Shown: positions 6,837 through 16,875 of the stretch, piece by piece
Position numbering within the stretch: the stretch's first letter is position 1
Layout of the letters: every line of letters starts with the position of its first letter
Assembly: GCA_041746735.1 (NCBI GenBank)
Contig: JBGTGP010000041.1
Coordinates: forward strand, 1 to 64,000
Source of the DNA: Opimibacter sp041746735
Lineage (GTDB): Bacteria > Bacteroidota > Bacteroidia > Chitinophagales > Saprospiraceae
Direction: 5' to 3'
DNA length: 64,000 bases
Notes under the pieces: model-generated
Told to the model about the DNA's origin: nothing
The model's input: the letters and a program-made list of their open reading frames with translations, nothing else
Databases searched by the model: none
Program-made: the position numbers and the translations under genes

Positions 6837-9161
6837 TTAAAACACCTGAATCTCATCTAAGAACGTCCAGCCGGGCTGTCCCGCTCCAGGTTTTCCGGGT
6901 AAAATGGTCCGGACCGGCAGGATCAGGAGTCTGATAAAGCGGACTTCCGAGCCTGGAAATCGGAACGTGATATCCTGTCGTCCGTTTTTCATTTCGCCTT
7001 GCCACATTGCAATGGTCTGATAGTTAAGGCCATCCGAAGAGCCTTTGACCTCCACGGACTCCGGAGGATAGATCCAGGAGCCAGGTGATGACAAGACACC
7101 GAGGATGATGGAATCTACTGATGTCAGCTCTCCAAAATCCAGATCTAATATAAAGGGGGCTCCCCTCCATGCACACCAATCCCGTCCGTTGAAATGCGGT
7201 TTTCCGGTCAGACCATCTTTAAGTGTTTTAAGACCCTGTCCTCCAGGATACCGTTGGTGAGGCACTGGTATGGCTGTGATCACCGCATGACGGCTTTTGG
7301 AGGGTACATATTTGATTTCCCGAACCGAAGAATAATCGGTCTTGTAGTACATAGAGCCTGATTCGGAGACCAGCACCGTATCACCGGTCATGACCGAACT
7401 CCATGCTTTTGTCTGCGTATCGCGTGCAAAGAATACAGTCTGTCGGGGCAATGGCGTCTGCCAGACTATTTCCAATCCCTTGTCTACAGAGCGGGTCTCT
7501 GCCAATGGAACACGGAGATGCTGTGCATACCTTACTCCCATCCCATCGAGCCGTTCGAGATGTGACGCCAGTCGCAGGACAAATGAGGCGTAATCTTTTT
7601 TTGATGGAGGAGTCCAAAGTGCTTCCGCCAGCGCAATAGCGCGGGGATACGCCATATACTCTGCCTTGTCCGGAGTCGGAATATATTCGGTCCAGAGATT
7701 GGCCTGAGCACCTAATATCAGCTTGGCTTCCTGCTGATTCAAACTTTCGGGTATTGGATTGAAGCTATATACTTTTTCCAGGGTGGTGAGTCCTCCGATG
7801 GCCAGAGGTTCATAATCGGGTTCAGCCTGGTAATGATCAAAATAACAGTGTGACCCCGGCGACATGATCACCTGGTGACCGGCCTTTGCTGCTTCAATCC
7901 CGCCTTCCATACCCCGCCAGGACATGACGGTGGCATGGGGCGCCAGTCCACCTTCCAGAATCTCATCCCATCCGATGATGTTTCTTCCTTTGCTGTTCAG
8001 GTACTTTTCGATGCGCCGGATGAAATAACTCTGCAGTTCTTCCTCACTGCGGAGATTTTCCTTTCGCATCAGTTCCTGACAGAAAGCGCTTTCTTTCCAC
8101 CGAACTTTGGGGCATTCATCTCCTCCGATATGAATGTAGGGTGACGGAAAAAGATCCATGACTTCATCCAGCACGTCTTGCAGAAATGTAAAGGTGGACT
8201 CATACGGACAGAAGACATCCTCGAAAACACCCCAGGTGGTGGCGACCTCAAAAGGACCGGGTGTACAGGCCAATGACGGGTATGCGGCCAAGGCTGCCAG
8301 ACAATGCCCCGGCATTTCGATTTCCGGAATGATCACGACGCCTCTTTGTGCGGCATACCGGACTACCTCTCTGATCTCCTCCTGGGTATAATAACCTCCA
8401 TGTCGGGTGCCATCATACTCTACAGGTTCATCTGTATAATGTCCGACCCGTGTTTCTTTGCGCCATGCTGCAACCTCTTGCAGAAGTGGATATTTTTTTA
8501 TTTCGATTCGCCAGCCCTGATCTTCGGTCAGGTGCCAATGAAAACGATTCATCTTGTAATACGCCAACAGGTCGATGTATTTTTTTACAAAATCTACTGG
8601 CATAAAATGGCGGCACACATCCAGATGCATACCGCGATACGCAAACTCCGGTTGATCCCGGATCTCCACAGCGGGTACTACCCATGAGCGATCATGCTGC
8701 TCACGGTCCGGTAGCGCATCGATCCGCATGATCTGCCGCAAGGTTTGCATCGCATAGAAGACACCTTGTGTTGTGGGTGCGGTGATGATGATGCCATACG
8801 GTTTTATACTGAGTCGATATGTTTCCGGATCATCCTGCACCGGAGATTTGACGATCAGGATGAGGTGCTTCGCATCAGACTGCTCTTGCCCTTTGGGTAC
8901 AAGCGGAATCTGATAGCCGCTTTTGCGTAAAAAAACTTCATGAAATACAGCAAGCGGATCAAACGTCGTGCCTGGAAACGAATCCATCTGCATCCATGTA
9001 TCGCGGTTGATATGAAAGAAACCTTTCTCCGGTGTCATATTGGCGGGCATAGGGGCGATGGCCAAATCACCGCGGACAAGATCGACCGGATTTTGCACAC
9101 ACGCTGTCAACAATCCGAAAAGGAATGTAAGTACCACGGTATTTCGAATGTATTGCATCAT
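6837..9161 (-). CDS. Beta-N-acetylhexosaminidase, GH20 lipoprotein
   Basis: This 774-residue enzyme would release terminal N-acetylhexosamine from chitin-, glycan- or peptidoglycan-type substrates by substrate-assisted catalysis. The signal peptide has a lipobox (LLTAC, cysteine 21). An N-terminal GH20b domain (to about residue 150) precedes the TIM barrel, which shows GMHLDVCRHFM, FHWHLTEDQGWRIEI and the catalytic HIGGDECPK with Asp348-Glu349. After about residue 620 comes a chitobiase-type C-terminal region, and then a discoidin-like domain (FILDLDFGELTSVDSI, SVEVKGSSDGLNYQ). The length is normal for multidomain Bacteroidota members. It lies 25 bases downstream of obg; this looks like simple read-through and not a shared function. 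Confidence 0.95.
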   Translation of the reverse strand: MMQYIRNTVVLTFLFGLLTACVQNPVDLVRGDLAIAPMPANMTPEKGFFHINRDTWMQMDSFPGTTFDPLAVFHEVFLRKSGYQIPLVPKGQEQSDAKHLILIVKSPVQDDPETYRLSIKPYGIIITAPTTQGVFYAMQTLRQIMRIDALPDREQHDRSWVVPAVEIRDQPEFAYRGMHLDVCRHFMPVDFVKKYIDLLAYYKMNRFHWHLTEDQGWRIEIKKYPLLQEVAAWRKETRVGHYTDEPVEYDGTRHGGYYTQEEIREVVRYAAQRGVVIIPEIEMPGHCLAALAAYPSLACTPGPFEVATTWGVFEDVFCPYESTFTFLQDVLDEVMDLFPSPYIHIGGDECPKVRWKESAFCQELMRKENLRSEEELQSYFIRRIEKYLNSKGRNIIGWDEILEGGLAPHATVMSWRGMEGGIEAAKAGHQVIMSPGSHCYFDHYQAEPDYEPLAIGGLTTLEKVYSFNPIPESLNQQEAKLILGAQANLWTEYIPTPDKAEYMAYPRAIALAEALWTPPSKKDYASFVLRLASHLERLDGMGVRYAQHLRVPLAETRSVDKGLEIVWQTPLPRQTVFFARDTQTKAWSSVMTGDTVLVSESGSMYYKTDYSSVREIKYVPSKSRHAVITAIPVPHQRYPGGQGLKTLKDGLTGKPHFNGRDWCAWRGAPFILDLDFGELTSVDSIILGVLSSPGSWIYPPESVEVKGSSDGLNYQTIAMWQGEMKNGRQDITFRFPGSEVRFIRLLILPVRTILPGKPGAGQPGWTFLDEIQVF

Positions 9162-9186
9162 GTCCTAAAAATAATCAACCCCACTT

Positions 9187-10200
9187 TCAAAAGATGGGTG
9201 ATGCCTGGTCAGCGAGTAATGTCCATAGTTTATCTTTCAGGCGATCGATACCATATCCGGTCACCGCAGAGATAAAGACGGTATCAATATCCTGTGGCAA
9301 TGTAGGCCGAAGGAGTTCCTGCACCTCCTCATCGATGAGATCGGCTTTGGTGATAGCGCACAATCTGGGTTTGTCCAGCAACTCGGGGTTATACATTTCG
9401 AGTTCGTGCACGAGGATTTGAAAGTCATGTGCTATATCATCGACATCGCAGGGGATCATAAAGAGGAGGACGGCATTGCGTTCGATATGGCGCAGGAACC
9501 GGTGGCCCAGGCCTTTGCCGAGGTGGGCGTCTTCGATAATACCTGGGATATCGGCGATCACAAAGGATTTATTGTCACGGTATTGGACAAATCCCAGGTT
9601 GGGGGTGAGGGTGGTAAACGGGTAGGAGGCGATTTTGGGTTTGGCGGCGGAGACGGCGGCGAGGAGGGTTGATTTGCCTGCATTTGGAAAACCGACCAGC
9701 CCTACGTCGGCCAGGATTTTAAGCTCGAGAATGCGCCATCCCTCCTGGAAAGGTTCACCTGGCTGTGCATACCGGGGTGTTTGATTGGTGGGGGATTTAA
9801 AATGATTATTGCCTTGTCCGCCGCGACCGCCGGGCATCAGGACATACTCCTCACCATCCTGGGTGATCTCAAAGAGGACTTCGTAGGTCTCGGCATCTTT
9901 AGCGACAGTGCCTAAGGGGACTTCCAGGATGATGTCTTTACCATCGGAACCGGTACAGAGGTTTCCGGTACCTGGCATACCAGAGTCGGCTATGACGTGT
10001 TTGCGGTACTTGAGATGAAGGAGGGTCCACAACTGGGCGTTACCTCTACAGATGATGTCTCCTCCTTGTCCACCGTCGCCGCCGTCCGGACCCCCTTTAG
10101 AGCTGATCTTATCGCGGTGAAAATGAACGGAGCCTGCACCACCTGCACCGGATTTGCAATGAATCTTGACGTAATCAACAAAATTTTGCTCAGTTGACAT
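9187..10200 (-). CDS. obg: GTPase Obg (CgtA)
   Basis: Obg is an essential GTPase that acts in late 50S ribosome assembly and stress signalling. The 337-residue protein has the glycine-rich Obg fold first (VDYVKIHCKSGAGGAGSVHFHR, followed by many GG pairs to about residue 158). The G domain follows, with P-loop GFPNAGKST, switch region YPFTTLTPN, DIPGIIE and AITKAD. It lacks the extra C-terminal OCT domain, as in most Bacteroidota. I use the ATG at 10200, which overlaps the adk stop codon as TGATG, so the two are translationally coupled. An in-frame ATG ten codons further upstream, at 10230, is inside adk and unlikely. Confidence 0.97.
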   Translation of the reverse strand: MSTEQNFVDYVKIHCKSGAGGAGSVHFHRDKISSKGGPDGGDGGQGGDIICRGNAQLWTLLHLKYRKHVIADSGMPGTGNLCTGSDGKDIILEVPLGTVAKDAETYEVLFEITQDGEEYVLMPGGRGGQGNNHFKSPTNQTPRYAQPGEPFQEGWRILELKILADVGLVGFPNAGKSTLLAAVSAAKPKIASYPFTTLTPNLGFVQYRDNKSFVIADIPGIIEDAHLGKGLGHRFLRHIERNAVLLFMIPCDVDDIAHDFQILVHELEMYNPELLDKPRLCAITKADLIDEEVQELLRPTLPQDIDTVFISAVTGYGIDRLKDKLWTLLADQASPIF

Positions 10201-10778
10201 CAGGCGTGAATCGAATCCACCAAGGCGCACAGGTTGTCAAAGATTTCGTCGATTGTACCGACACCATTGACTTTAAACGCAGTATTCCTCAGTGCATAGT
10301 AATCATAGATGGGGGCGGTTTTAGCCTGGTAGACCTGAAACCGGTTGCGGATGACGGCTTCATCATTGTCATCCGGACGATTGGAGTCCTGGCCGCGCAG
10401 GCGGATGCGATGGACGATTTCATCTTCGGGAACATCCAGCATGATCAGGGCATCGATTTTTTGATCCACCATCGATAGCAGGTGATCCAGGGCTTCGGCT
10501 TGTGGGGCTGTGCGGGGGAACCCATCAAAAATAAATCCTTCGGCATCCCGGTGGGCAGCCATTTTATTGCGTAGCATGCCTATGGTCACTTCATCCGGCA
10601 CCAATTCACCTCTTGACATAAAGGCATTAGCGGCCTGACCCAATTCTGTACCGGCTTCCATTTCGGAACGAAACAATTCACCGGTGGAGATATGGACGAG
10701 ATTGTACATCTCCTCCAATTTTTCTGCCTGAGTACCTTTTCCGCTACCGGGAGGCCCGAAAAGAATGAGATTAAGCAT
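10200..10778 (-). CDS. adk: Adenylate kinase
   Basis: Adk interconverts ATP + AMP and 2 ADP in the cytoplasm. The 192-residue product starts at 10778 with the P-loop MLNLILFGPPGSGKGT. It keeps the AMP-site motif FIFDGFPRT and the LID arginine region RIRLRGQDSNRPDDN. The LID is the short type without the four zinc-binding cysteines, common in this phylum. The longer frame starting at 10829 adds 17 residues with no family counterpart. obg follows with a one-base overlap. The minus strand upstream reads TTCCTTTG (10813-10806), close to the TAnnTTTG -7 element, but no -33 TTG was found at the right spacing. Confidence 0.97.
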   Translation of the reverse strand: MLNLILFGPPGSGKGTQAEKLEEMYNLVHISTGELFRSEMEAGTELGQAANAFMSRGELVPDEVTIGMLRNKMAAHRDAEGFIFDGFPRTAPQAEALDHLLSMVDQKIDALIMLDVPEDEIVHRIRLRGQDSNRPDDNDEAVIRNRFQVYQAKTAPIYDYYALRNTAFKVNGVGTIDEIFDNLCALVDSIHA

Positions 10779-10865
10779 ATACCTGATCTGTTGTTGTGCG
10801 AGCCAACAAAGGAAAGAAAAATAGCTCACATGAGCCTGTGTATAGGCCTGAGGTGTCGGTGGTGA

Positions 10866-13800
10866 CTAACTACCTGACGAATACAGTTTATAGGATTTAA
10901 GTTCTCCATTCCCTATTTGCACGCTGAGTACATACACCCCCGCCGGCAGCCGCAGGCGATCCATACGATAAAACGCTGCATGTGGTGTGGTGATGTCTTC
11001 GCGGACCAATTTGCCAGAGATATCAAAAAGCCGAAGATGAATGGGTTGCTGAATGATGCTGCTAAAGCTGATGCCGATCTGATCTGTAAATGGGTTCGGC
11101 AATACCTGATGCACAATATCCGCTTCCGTATCACGTCGTACGACAATCGTATCGGAATAAAATTCGAAGAAGTAATCAATTTCCGGATTCTCGTTAATCA
11201 CTTTAAGTCTGTAATAGATCACATTCCGGAGACTTTGATCTTTACGGATATAATTATTGGCAAAGGAACTTACTATCCCTACCGCCGGGATCAGGGCCAC
11301 TTGTTCAAATCCGAAGCCGGTATAGGAGCGTTCCAAAAGAAAACGCTGACATTGATACTCGATACCTGTGGTCCAGTTGACCGTCACCTCCTGTTCGCCG
11401 GTATAATTAGCATTGAACACCGTGATCCGGGTTTTCAATTCACCTTCATATCGGGATATCTCAAAATCATCGATCGCAAGGCCCTGAGCGCGTTCCTCCC
11501 CATCGGAGCGGAAGACAAACCTGAAACTCACGGTGGATTCTCCACCCAGAAAACTGATATCCTTGATGTATTGTGTCCAGTTGAGTTGGGCATTGGTGAA
11601 ATAAGCTTTCCCAATCGGGAATGCTCCGTCTGCAATGTTCAGGTTGAGGTAGTTGTACCAGTTGGGATTGTCGCGTGATCCCAATTGAACCCATACATTG
11701 CCGCCATCGACGGAATACTCTACCTGAAAGCCATCATTCCGGTTCTGCACGGCATACTTGGAAAAAAACTTCAATTCATAGAGTCCTGGTTCGCTGAGAT
11801 CGTACATGGGTGTGTACAGTTCTGCGCGGGAGTTATTCTGGTATAGCGGATCGTTGAGTCCCAGCACCCAGGCGGCAGTGCCACTATTGGTTCCATCTTT
11901 ACCGGGATGTACAGAAGAGCCTCTTTGAAATCCTGTGCCCTGATGCGTAAAGGCGGCAAAGTGGGTTGGATTAACATCAAAATCGCCGGCATAATCTGCC
12001 ACACCTGGAACATACGGTGCTGGCAGGTAGGGTAAAACATGAATGGTTTTGGTGTCGGTGATATTCCCATTGATGGTCAGCGAGATGGTGTAGGTTCCGG
12101 GCTCGTCATACACGTGTGTAATGATGGTCGCATCGGACATTGTATTGTCTCCCAGATTCCATTCAAAGTCCTGCGCGTTGACGGACTGGGAGCCATCAAT
12201 CATGACAGGCTGTCCGACATAAGCGATAGGCTGGCTGATGATGACTGGGGCAGGGGCAGAAAAAACGTCTGTCGTAAACATCCCGCGACCATGGGTGGCC
12301 GCAAGGACCACTTTGTCGCTATCCCGGATAAGGAGCATATCGACTTTGACAAACGGCATTCCGTTTGATGGCGGTATGGGCTCCCAATGGGTCTGGCTGC
12401 CGTTAATTTCATCGGTGACCCATACACCGGCTTCTGTGGCGATCATGGCGCGGTCGTGATTGGCTGGATCAAAAAGCGCCCAACGCACCGGCATATCGGG
12501 TAGATCGCCCTCGATTGAAATCCACTCATTGCCACCGTCATAGCTGATCCAGATATTTTGGAGTCCGGCACCAAAATTATAGAGGCTTACCAGAATGTGG
12601 TCCGGGTTAAACTTATCAATATGGATAGATGAGATGGCGGCATTGGTGGGAAAATCACGTAGCATGGTGCCCTGCACGATATCACCTGTGTGTGCATTAT
12701 CAACGCGAATGATTTGTCCGGTACCTGTGCCGAAGTATACCCTGTTGGGTGTATTTGGATCAATGCGTACGGCTGAAACATTGAAATTGCGGGCGGCAAC
12801 ATCAACGAAATCCACGGTGCCTGTATTGACATTCCAGCGGAAATAATCCTTCGCATTTTCATTCGTCTGACCGTAGAGAATATTGGCGTCATCGTCATAG
12901 CCGGATACGTTGATGAAACCACCATTGACCGAAGCTCCGAATCCAAAATTTTGTCCGCCATTAGTCGATAGACCATAATTTCCAAACTGGGAGGAAACCA
13001 TTTGAATGTTGGGTTCATTTTGGTCAATGTGGCAGAACATACCATCCCCGCCCCAGACAGAACGGGCGGGGGCCAGGCCCGTCGCAGATATCTGTAGTGA
13101 ATTATTGTCCTGCGTCCCTCCAAGAATATATGGTGATCCTTTATCCGGATGAATGGCGCCGGCATAGAACTGGGTTGTCACATAGCCGAAATTCTTGTCG
13201 AAAATACTGGAGCCGCCGTTGTCGGTCATCCATATCCCCCCATCATTACCGAAGAGGATACGGCCTTGTTTTTTCGGATCAAACGTGATATTGTGTTGGT
13301 CAACGTGAATACCGCCTGCATCTACCGGAGACCAGCTAAGTCCCTGGAAGCTTTCATACAGTGGCACTCCGCCAGCGATGATGCGGCCGCAATTGAAAGG
13401 ATCGACGGCTATATCAAGATCATACCATGCCTGTCCATTTGTAAAGTCCTGTCCTGGAAAGATGCCGGGAGCTGGTCGGGAAATCCAGGATTCTCCACCG
13501 TTGTTGGAGACAAATGTGTTGGATGCCGAACCGTTGACCGATCCGAGGACATACATGACATTTGGATTGGTTGGACATACGGCAAATTCAACGCGGACGA
13601 GGTTAGTAGGAAACCCGGGATTTGTCGTGCCTATATTAACCCAATCTCCGCGATTGCCTGTAGGGGATTTGAAAAGAGAACTGGCATTGGACGCGAAGAA
13701 GGTGCCCGTGGATTCCACATATTGGAAATCGAAAAAATTATCGTTTGTAGCCCCGGAGAGACCGTTGCCTAATACGCGTTCCCAGGAGCCACCTCCATCC

Positions 13801-14498
13801 TTACTTCTCCACACACCTGAATTTTGCGTGCCCGCATAGACATCTCCGGAAGGATGTACGAAAACTTCGTGGACATTCTGGAAACTTCCATTACGTGTGG
13901 ACGCGAGCCACTCCCAGGTCTGGCCATCATCTGTGGACTTAAAAATACCTGCTCCGGTGACGGCATCGATGTTGGGGAACCCTTCGCCAGTACCGACATA
14001 GATGACTTGATGATTGTTGGGATCCTGGGCGATAGACCCGATGGCCAGATTATCGATCTGCAAGGTCAACTTTTCCCACTTTGGGTCACTCAGCGAAATA
14101 TTTTCCGTACGCCATATGCCTCCGGACACGCTTCCCACCCAGATCCGGTTGCGGGTCGGGTCAGATTCATCGATCATAATCGCACGGGTACGGCCTCCGA
14201 CGTTGTTGGGCCCCCGTGTGCGCCAGATGGCTTGTGTCAGGCTTCCATTCCTATTTCGGCTGTGCTGAGATAAGGCAATTTGTTTCTCACCATGCTCTAT
14301 GGCTTTGAACAACTTATCATACGGGATATATCCTTTGTCGATATCCCGGGAAGTAAAGAGCATGTGTTCGATAGCACCATCAATACGCTGTTCTTTGGAC
14401 ACCCTTGGCAGTTTTGGGGTAGATGGTTCCGGAGTGAAAACTGTCGTGAGTAGGACTGCAACAGCAAGAAGAGGAAGTAACAAATAAAGCTTACGCAT
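10866..14498 (-). CDS. Sortilin/VPS10-type BNR-repeat protein with PKD domain and T9SS signal
   Basis: This 1210-residue exported protein starts at 14498 with a signal peptide (MRKLYLLLPLLAVAVLLT). Most of the length is a VPS10/BNR beta-propeller with Asp-box motifs (STDDGQTWEW, SKDGGGSWER, SNNGGESWIS, SYDGGNEWIS), related to sialidase and xyloglucanase propellers. A PKD domain follows (DEPGTYTISLTINGN, about residue 755), then a jelly-roll or MAM-like region with DDFEISR, and finally a T9SS type A sorting domain (VLPNPFTDQIGISF ... LPAGVYVLSVQ). It is probably displayed on the cell surface. No catalytic residues of a specific hydrolase are evident, so a binding role is as likely as an enzymatic one. 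It lies about 90 bases upstream of adk. Confidence 0.88.
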   Translation of the reverse strand: MRKLYLLLPLLAVAVLLTTVFTPEPSTPKLPRVSKEQRIDGAIEHMLFTSRDIDKGYIPYDKLFKAIEHGEKQIALSQHSRNRNGSLTQAIWRTRGPNNVGGRTRAIMIDESDPTRNRIWVGSVSGGIWRTENISLSDPKWEKLTLQIDNLAIGSIAQDPNNHQVIYVGTGEGFPNIDAVTGAGIFKSTDDGQTWEWLASTRNGSFQNVHEVFVHPSGDVYAGTQNSGVWRSKDGGGSWERVLGNGLSGATNDNFFDFQYVESTGTFFASNASSLFKSPTGNRGDWVNIGTTNPGFPTNLVRVEFAVCPTNPNVMYVLGSVNGSASNTFVSNNGGESWISRPAPGIFPGQDFTNGQAWYDLDIAVDPFNCGRIIAGGVPLYESFQGLSWSPVDAGGIHVDQHNITFDPKKQGRILFGNDGGIWMTDNGGSSIFDKNFGYVTTQFYAGAIHPDKGSPYILGGTQDNNSLQISATGLAPARSVWGGDGMFCHIDQNEPNIQMVSSQFGNYGLSTNGGQNFGFGASVNGGFINVSGYDDDANILYGQTNENAKDYFRWNVNTGTVDFVDVAARNFNVSAVRIDPNTPNRVYFGTGTGQIIRVDNAHTGDIVQGTMLRDFPTNAAISSIHIDKFNPDHILVSLYNFGAGLQNIWISYDGGNEWISIEGDLPDMPVRWALFDPANHDRAMIATEAGVWVTDEINGSQTHWEPIPPSNGMPFVKVDMLLIRDSDKVVLAATHGRGMFTTDVFSAPAPVIISQPIAYVGQPVMIDGSQSVNAQDFEWNLGDNTMSDATIITHVYDEPGTYTISLTINGNITDTKTIHVLPYLPAPYVPGVADYAGDFDVNPTHFAAFTHQGTGFQRGSSVHPGKDGTNSGTAAWVLGLNDPLYQNNSRAELYTPMYDLSEPGLYELKFFSKYAVQNRNDGFQVEYSVDGGNVWVQLGSRDNPNWYNYLNLNIADGAFPIGKAYFTNAQLNWTQYIKDISFLGGESTVSFRFVFRSDGEERAQGLAIDDFEISRYEGELKTRITVFNANYTGEQEVTVNWTTGIEYQCQRFLLERSYTGFGFEQVALIPAVGIVSSFANNYIRKDQSLRNVIYYRLKVINENPEIDYFFEFYSDTIVVRRDTEADIVHQVLPNPFTDQIGISFSSIIQQPIHLRLFDISGKLVREDITTPHAAFYRMDRLRLPAGVYVLSVQIGNGELKSYKLYSSGS

Positions 14499-14945
14499 TC
14501 TCAGGTATTTTATAAAGTAAGGATCCACTTTCATGAGAAAGTTTTGGATCAGGATAGGTATCCGGGAGCGTTTATTCCCGGAATGAAGCAGTTGAGTTTA
14601 AAATCGATTGACTGCATCTACTGTTTGAAATCCATTACCAAAAACTTTTTGTGTGGGTAAACATTCAAAATAAAACCGCGTATGAAAGAGGTTAGTTCCT
14701 TTACATACGTCCTGCCTGGCACTTCCAGTCAGATTTTTCTGTTGCCTGCTGCTTTTCATTTTAAAGAAATGATAAGCAACCAAGTCTGATAGAACCGGTG
14801 ACCGGAAATTGAAGTTGGTCCTTTGTCAATTGATTGTAAAGGTAAAGAATTGGCTAAAACCCTCAGCATCCATATTCGAGATTGTCAGCTAAACGGCATC
14901 CGGGTAATAAAACAAGCGGTCCTGAACCCAAAACAGCGGGATGTA
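14499..14945. other. Intergenic stretch, leader hairpin only
   Basis: No gene is supported here. Just upstream of the sortilin-type gene, on the minus strand, lies an imperfect stem-loop at 14522-14550: ACTTTC pairs with GAAAGT around ATGA, extended by GATCC/GGATC with a 3-nt bulge. It would lie in the 5' leader if the start at 14498 is right. The remainder is moderately AT-rich, without repeats or a recognisable promoter. Confidence 0.45.
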
Positions 14946-15638
14946 TTATGGCCGAAAAGCCTTTAAGGAACTGACAAACATCCAATTGCCCTGCACATCG
15001 AGGTAGCCGCCCTCCGGAAAAACCGGAAGAAAGGCTTCATCTCTGAATCGGATATTCTTTTTTATATCTGAGGGATGGCGGCTCAATCTGTTGAATAAGA
15101 GGACACCCTGCGGGTGTAGCATGTCGCGCATAGCTTCGAGAGCTTCGGAGGTTTCCATTTCAGGGGGGATATGATCGCCGGCAAAGACATCCGAACAAAT
15201 CAAATCATATTGGCCTTCGTGCCATTCGAGGAAAGAGGCTGCATCGGAGGTGAAGACCTGCACTCTAATGTTCCGGGGAGAAAGCACATATTCAAATGCC
15301 AGGTGCGTCACGACCTCATCAATCTCAACGGCGGTAAACTCCAAGTCCTTATGGAAGGTATGGACCAGCATTTCCGGGATACTGCCCAGGCCAAGGCCCA
15401 AGACCAGGCAGGAATGGAAATCATGGGCGGCCCAATTCAGGCGTTCGAAGCATTTGGTATAATTGGAATACAGGTCCCCGAAGCTATAGATCGCGCCATC
15501 GGTCAGTAGTTTGTATCGGCCGCGGTGGAGGACGACCTGAAGATGTTCGTTGTGGGGGCTTGAGTATTCGGCTACGGGCCATTCGAGGAGATGGCTCAGG
15601 AGGCGGGGGACAATACCAGGTTTGGTGAGCGTCTTCAT
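14946..15638 (-). CDS. Spermidine-synthase-like SAM-fold protein
   Basis: The 230-residue cytoplasmic protein has the Rossmann core of the spermidine synthase family. The glycine-rich nucleotide loop is LVLGLGLGSIPEML, the acidic strand end is FTAVEIDEVV, and the catalytic-side motif is CSDVFAGDHIPPEM. The N-terminal part has the family's substrate strand (LLTDGAIYSFGD) but is short, and no SpeD or other polyamine gene is near. It may be a small aminopropyl- or methyltransferase with a different substrate. Its start codon overlaps the end of the GlmU-like gene by four bases (ATGA), so the two are translationally coupled. Confidence 0.75.
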   Translation of the reverse strand: MKTLTKPGIVPRLLSHLLEWPVAEYSSPHNEHLQVVLHRGRYKLLTDGAIYSFGDLYSNYTKCFERLNWAAHDFHSCLVLGLGLGSIPEMLVHTFHKDLEFTAVEIDEVVTHLAFEYVLSPRNIRVQVFTSDAASFLEWHEGQYDLICSDVFAGDHIPPEMETSEALEAMRDMLHPQGVLLFNRLSRHPSDIKKNIRFRDEAFLPVFPEGGYLDVQGNWMFVSSLKAFRP

Positions 15639-16825
15639 CGGTATTGACCAGAGAGGTCATAGATTTTCCGGAAGATTTTTTCATCGACAGGGGTAAAGTC
15701 GATATTTCGGCGGGCCATGACTTTTTTGGCGGTATCGGCGGCCTCATTGAGTCGGTGTGAATTGAGTCCTGCAGCCCCACCCCAGGAGAAGGAGGGGATA
15801 AACTTGGGTGGGAAGCCATCACCAAAGATATTGCAGGCGACACCGACGATGGTGCCGGTATTGAACATGGTCTGAATGCCGGCTTTACTGTGGTCGCCCA
15901 TGACGAGGCCGAGATGGATATGGTCCGTATCCCGCATGCCGCGGGTGGCGTAATCCCACATGCGGACCTTCGAATAGTTATTCTTGAGATTGGATACATT
16001 GGTTCCGGCACCGAGATTGCACCATTCTCCTATGATGGAGTTGCCGAGGTAACCGTCGTGGGCTTTATTGGAATTGCCCATGATGACGGAATCTTTGACT
16101 TCGCCCCCGACTTTACATCCCGGTCCGATGGTGGTGGGTCCGTAAATCTTAGCGCCCATTTTGACGATAGTGCCTTCGCCGATGGTTACGGGGCCGCGGA
16201 GGACGGCTCCTTCCATGATCTGGGCATTTTTGCCGATATAGATGGGGCCGGACTGGGCATTGAGGATGGCACAGGTCAGTTGGGCCCCTTCTTCGACAAA
16301 GATATTATCGGATGCGATGACCTGGTTATGGGTGGGTATGGTTTGGCTGGTGCGACCTTTTGTAATGAGGTTGAAGTCATATTCGATGGTCGCGCGCAGG
16401 TAGAGGAAAAGATCCCAGGGGTACGAGAGGTGGATAAAGGGTGTGTCGGCGAGTTCGATGCCGGTGATTTCTTCGATGGCTTCGTCGCGGAGAAGGTACT
16501 CGAACTGGTGGTGGTTGAGTCGGGCGGCGATGAGGCTGCCGTCGTCCATGAGGGCTTCATTAGGTTCGAGGAGTTCGATCAGTCGGACGAGGCGGTCATT
16601 AGGCATGATGGCGCCATTGATGACGATATTGTCATCTTCGAAATGCATGGGGAACTTGGGGGTGAGGTAATCGGATGTGATATAGGATGCTTTGCCTTTG
16701 AGGAGTTTTTCCCAGCGTTCGCGTATGGTGAAGATTCCGGTTCGGAGTTCGGCTACAGGGCGGGTATAGCTAAGGGGGAGCATTTGCTCCCGGGATTCGT
16801 CATCGAAGAGAATGATATTGCGCAT
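15635..16825 (-). CDS. GlmU-like putative sugar nucleotidyltransferase with left-handed beta-helix
   Basis: The 396-residue protein begins with the form characteristic of the Bacteroidota GlmU family (NIILFDDESREQMLPLSYTRPVAELRTG). The N-terminal domain is related to nucleotidyltransferases. The second half is a hexapeptide-repeat left-handed beta-helix (IYIGKNAQIMEGAVLRGPVT, IVKMGAKIYGPTTIGPGCKV, DSVIMGNSNKAHDGYLGNSI) as in acyltransferases. The usual GlmU LAAGxGTRM loop is absent at the N-terminus; the conserved Arg and Lys residues of TRPVAEL take its place. It probably modifies or activates a sugar phosphate, but the substrate is unknown. It follows rpmE after a terminator. Confidence 0.85.
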   Translation of the reverse strand: MRNIILFDDESREQMLPLSYTRPVAELRTGIFTIRERWEKLLKGKASYITSDYLTPKFPMHFEDDNIVINGAIMPNDRLVRLIELLEPNEALMDDGSLIAARLNHHQFEYLLRDEAIEEITGIELADTPFIHLSYPWDLFLYLRATIEYDFNLITKGRTSQTIPTHNQVIASDNIFVEEGAQLTCAILNAQSGPIYIGKNAQIMEGAVLRGPVTIGEGTIVKMGAKIYGPTTIGPGCKVGGEVKDSVIMGNSNKAHDGYLGNSIIGEWCNLGAGTNVSNLKNNYSKVRMWDYATRGMRDTDHIHLGLVMGDHSKAGIQTMFNTGTIVGVACNIFGDGFPPKFIPSFSWGGAAGLNSHRLNEAADTAKKVMARRNIDFTPVDEKIFRKIYDLSGQYR

Positions 16826-16842
16826 GGGATGGTATGGGGACC

Positions 16843-16870
16843 ATGAAAAAAGCCCCGGAAGGCGGGGCTT
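16843..16870 (-). terminator. Rho-independent terminator after rpmE
   Basis: On the minus strand AAGCCCCG (16870-16863) pairs with CGGGGCTT (16857-16850) around a 5-nt loop and is followed by a run of T. It begins six bases after the rpmE stop codon and ends 18 bases before the GlmU-like start. Confidence 0.92.
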
Positions 16871-16875
16871 GATTC

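Noticed and set aside
10917..11678. 253-residue plus-strand frame opposite the sortilin-type gene
   Set aside because: Antisense shadow; the minus-strand protein has Asp-boxes and a T9SS domain.
14598..14783. 61-residue minus-strand frame in the intergenic gap
   Set aside because: No ribosome site, no promoter and no family likeness.
15890..16846. 318-residue plus-strand frame opposite the GlmU-like gene
   Set aside because: It is rich in Asp/Gly/Phe as expected from the complement of the hexapeptide-repeat codons, and has no motif.
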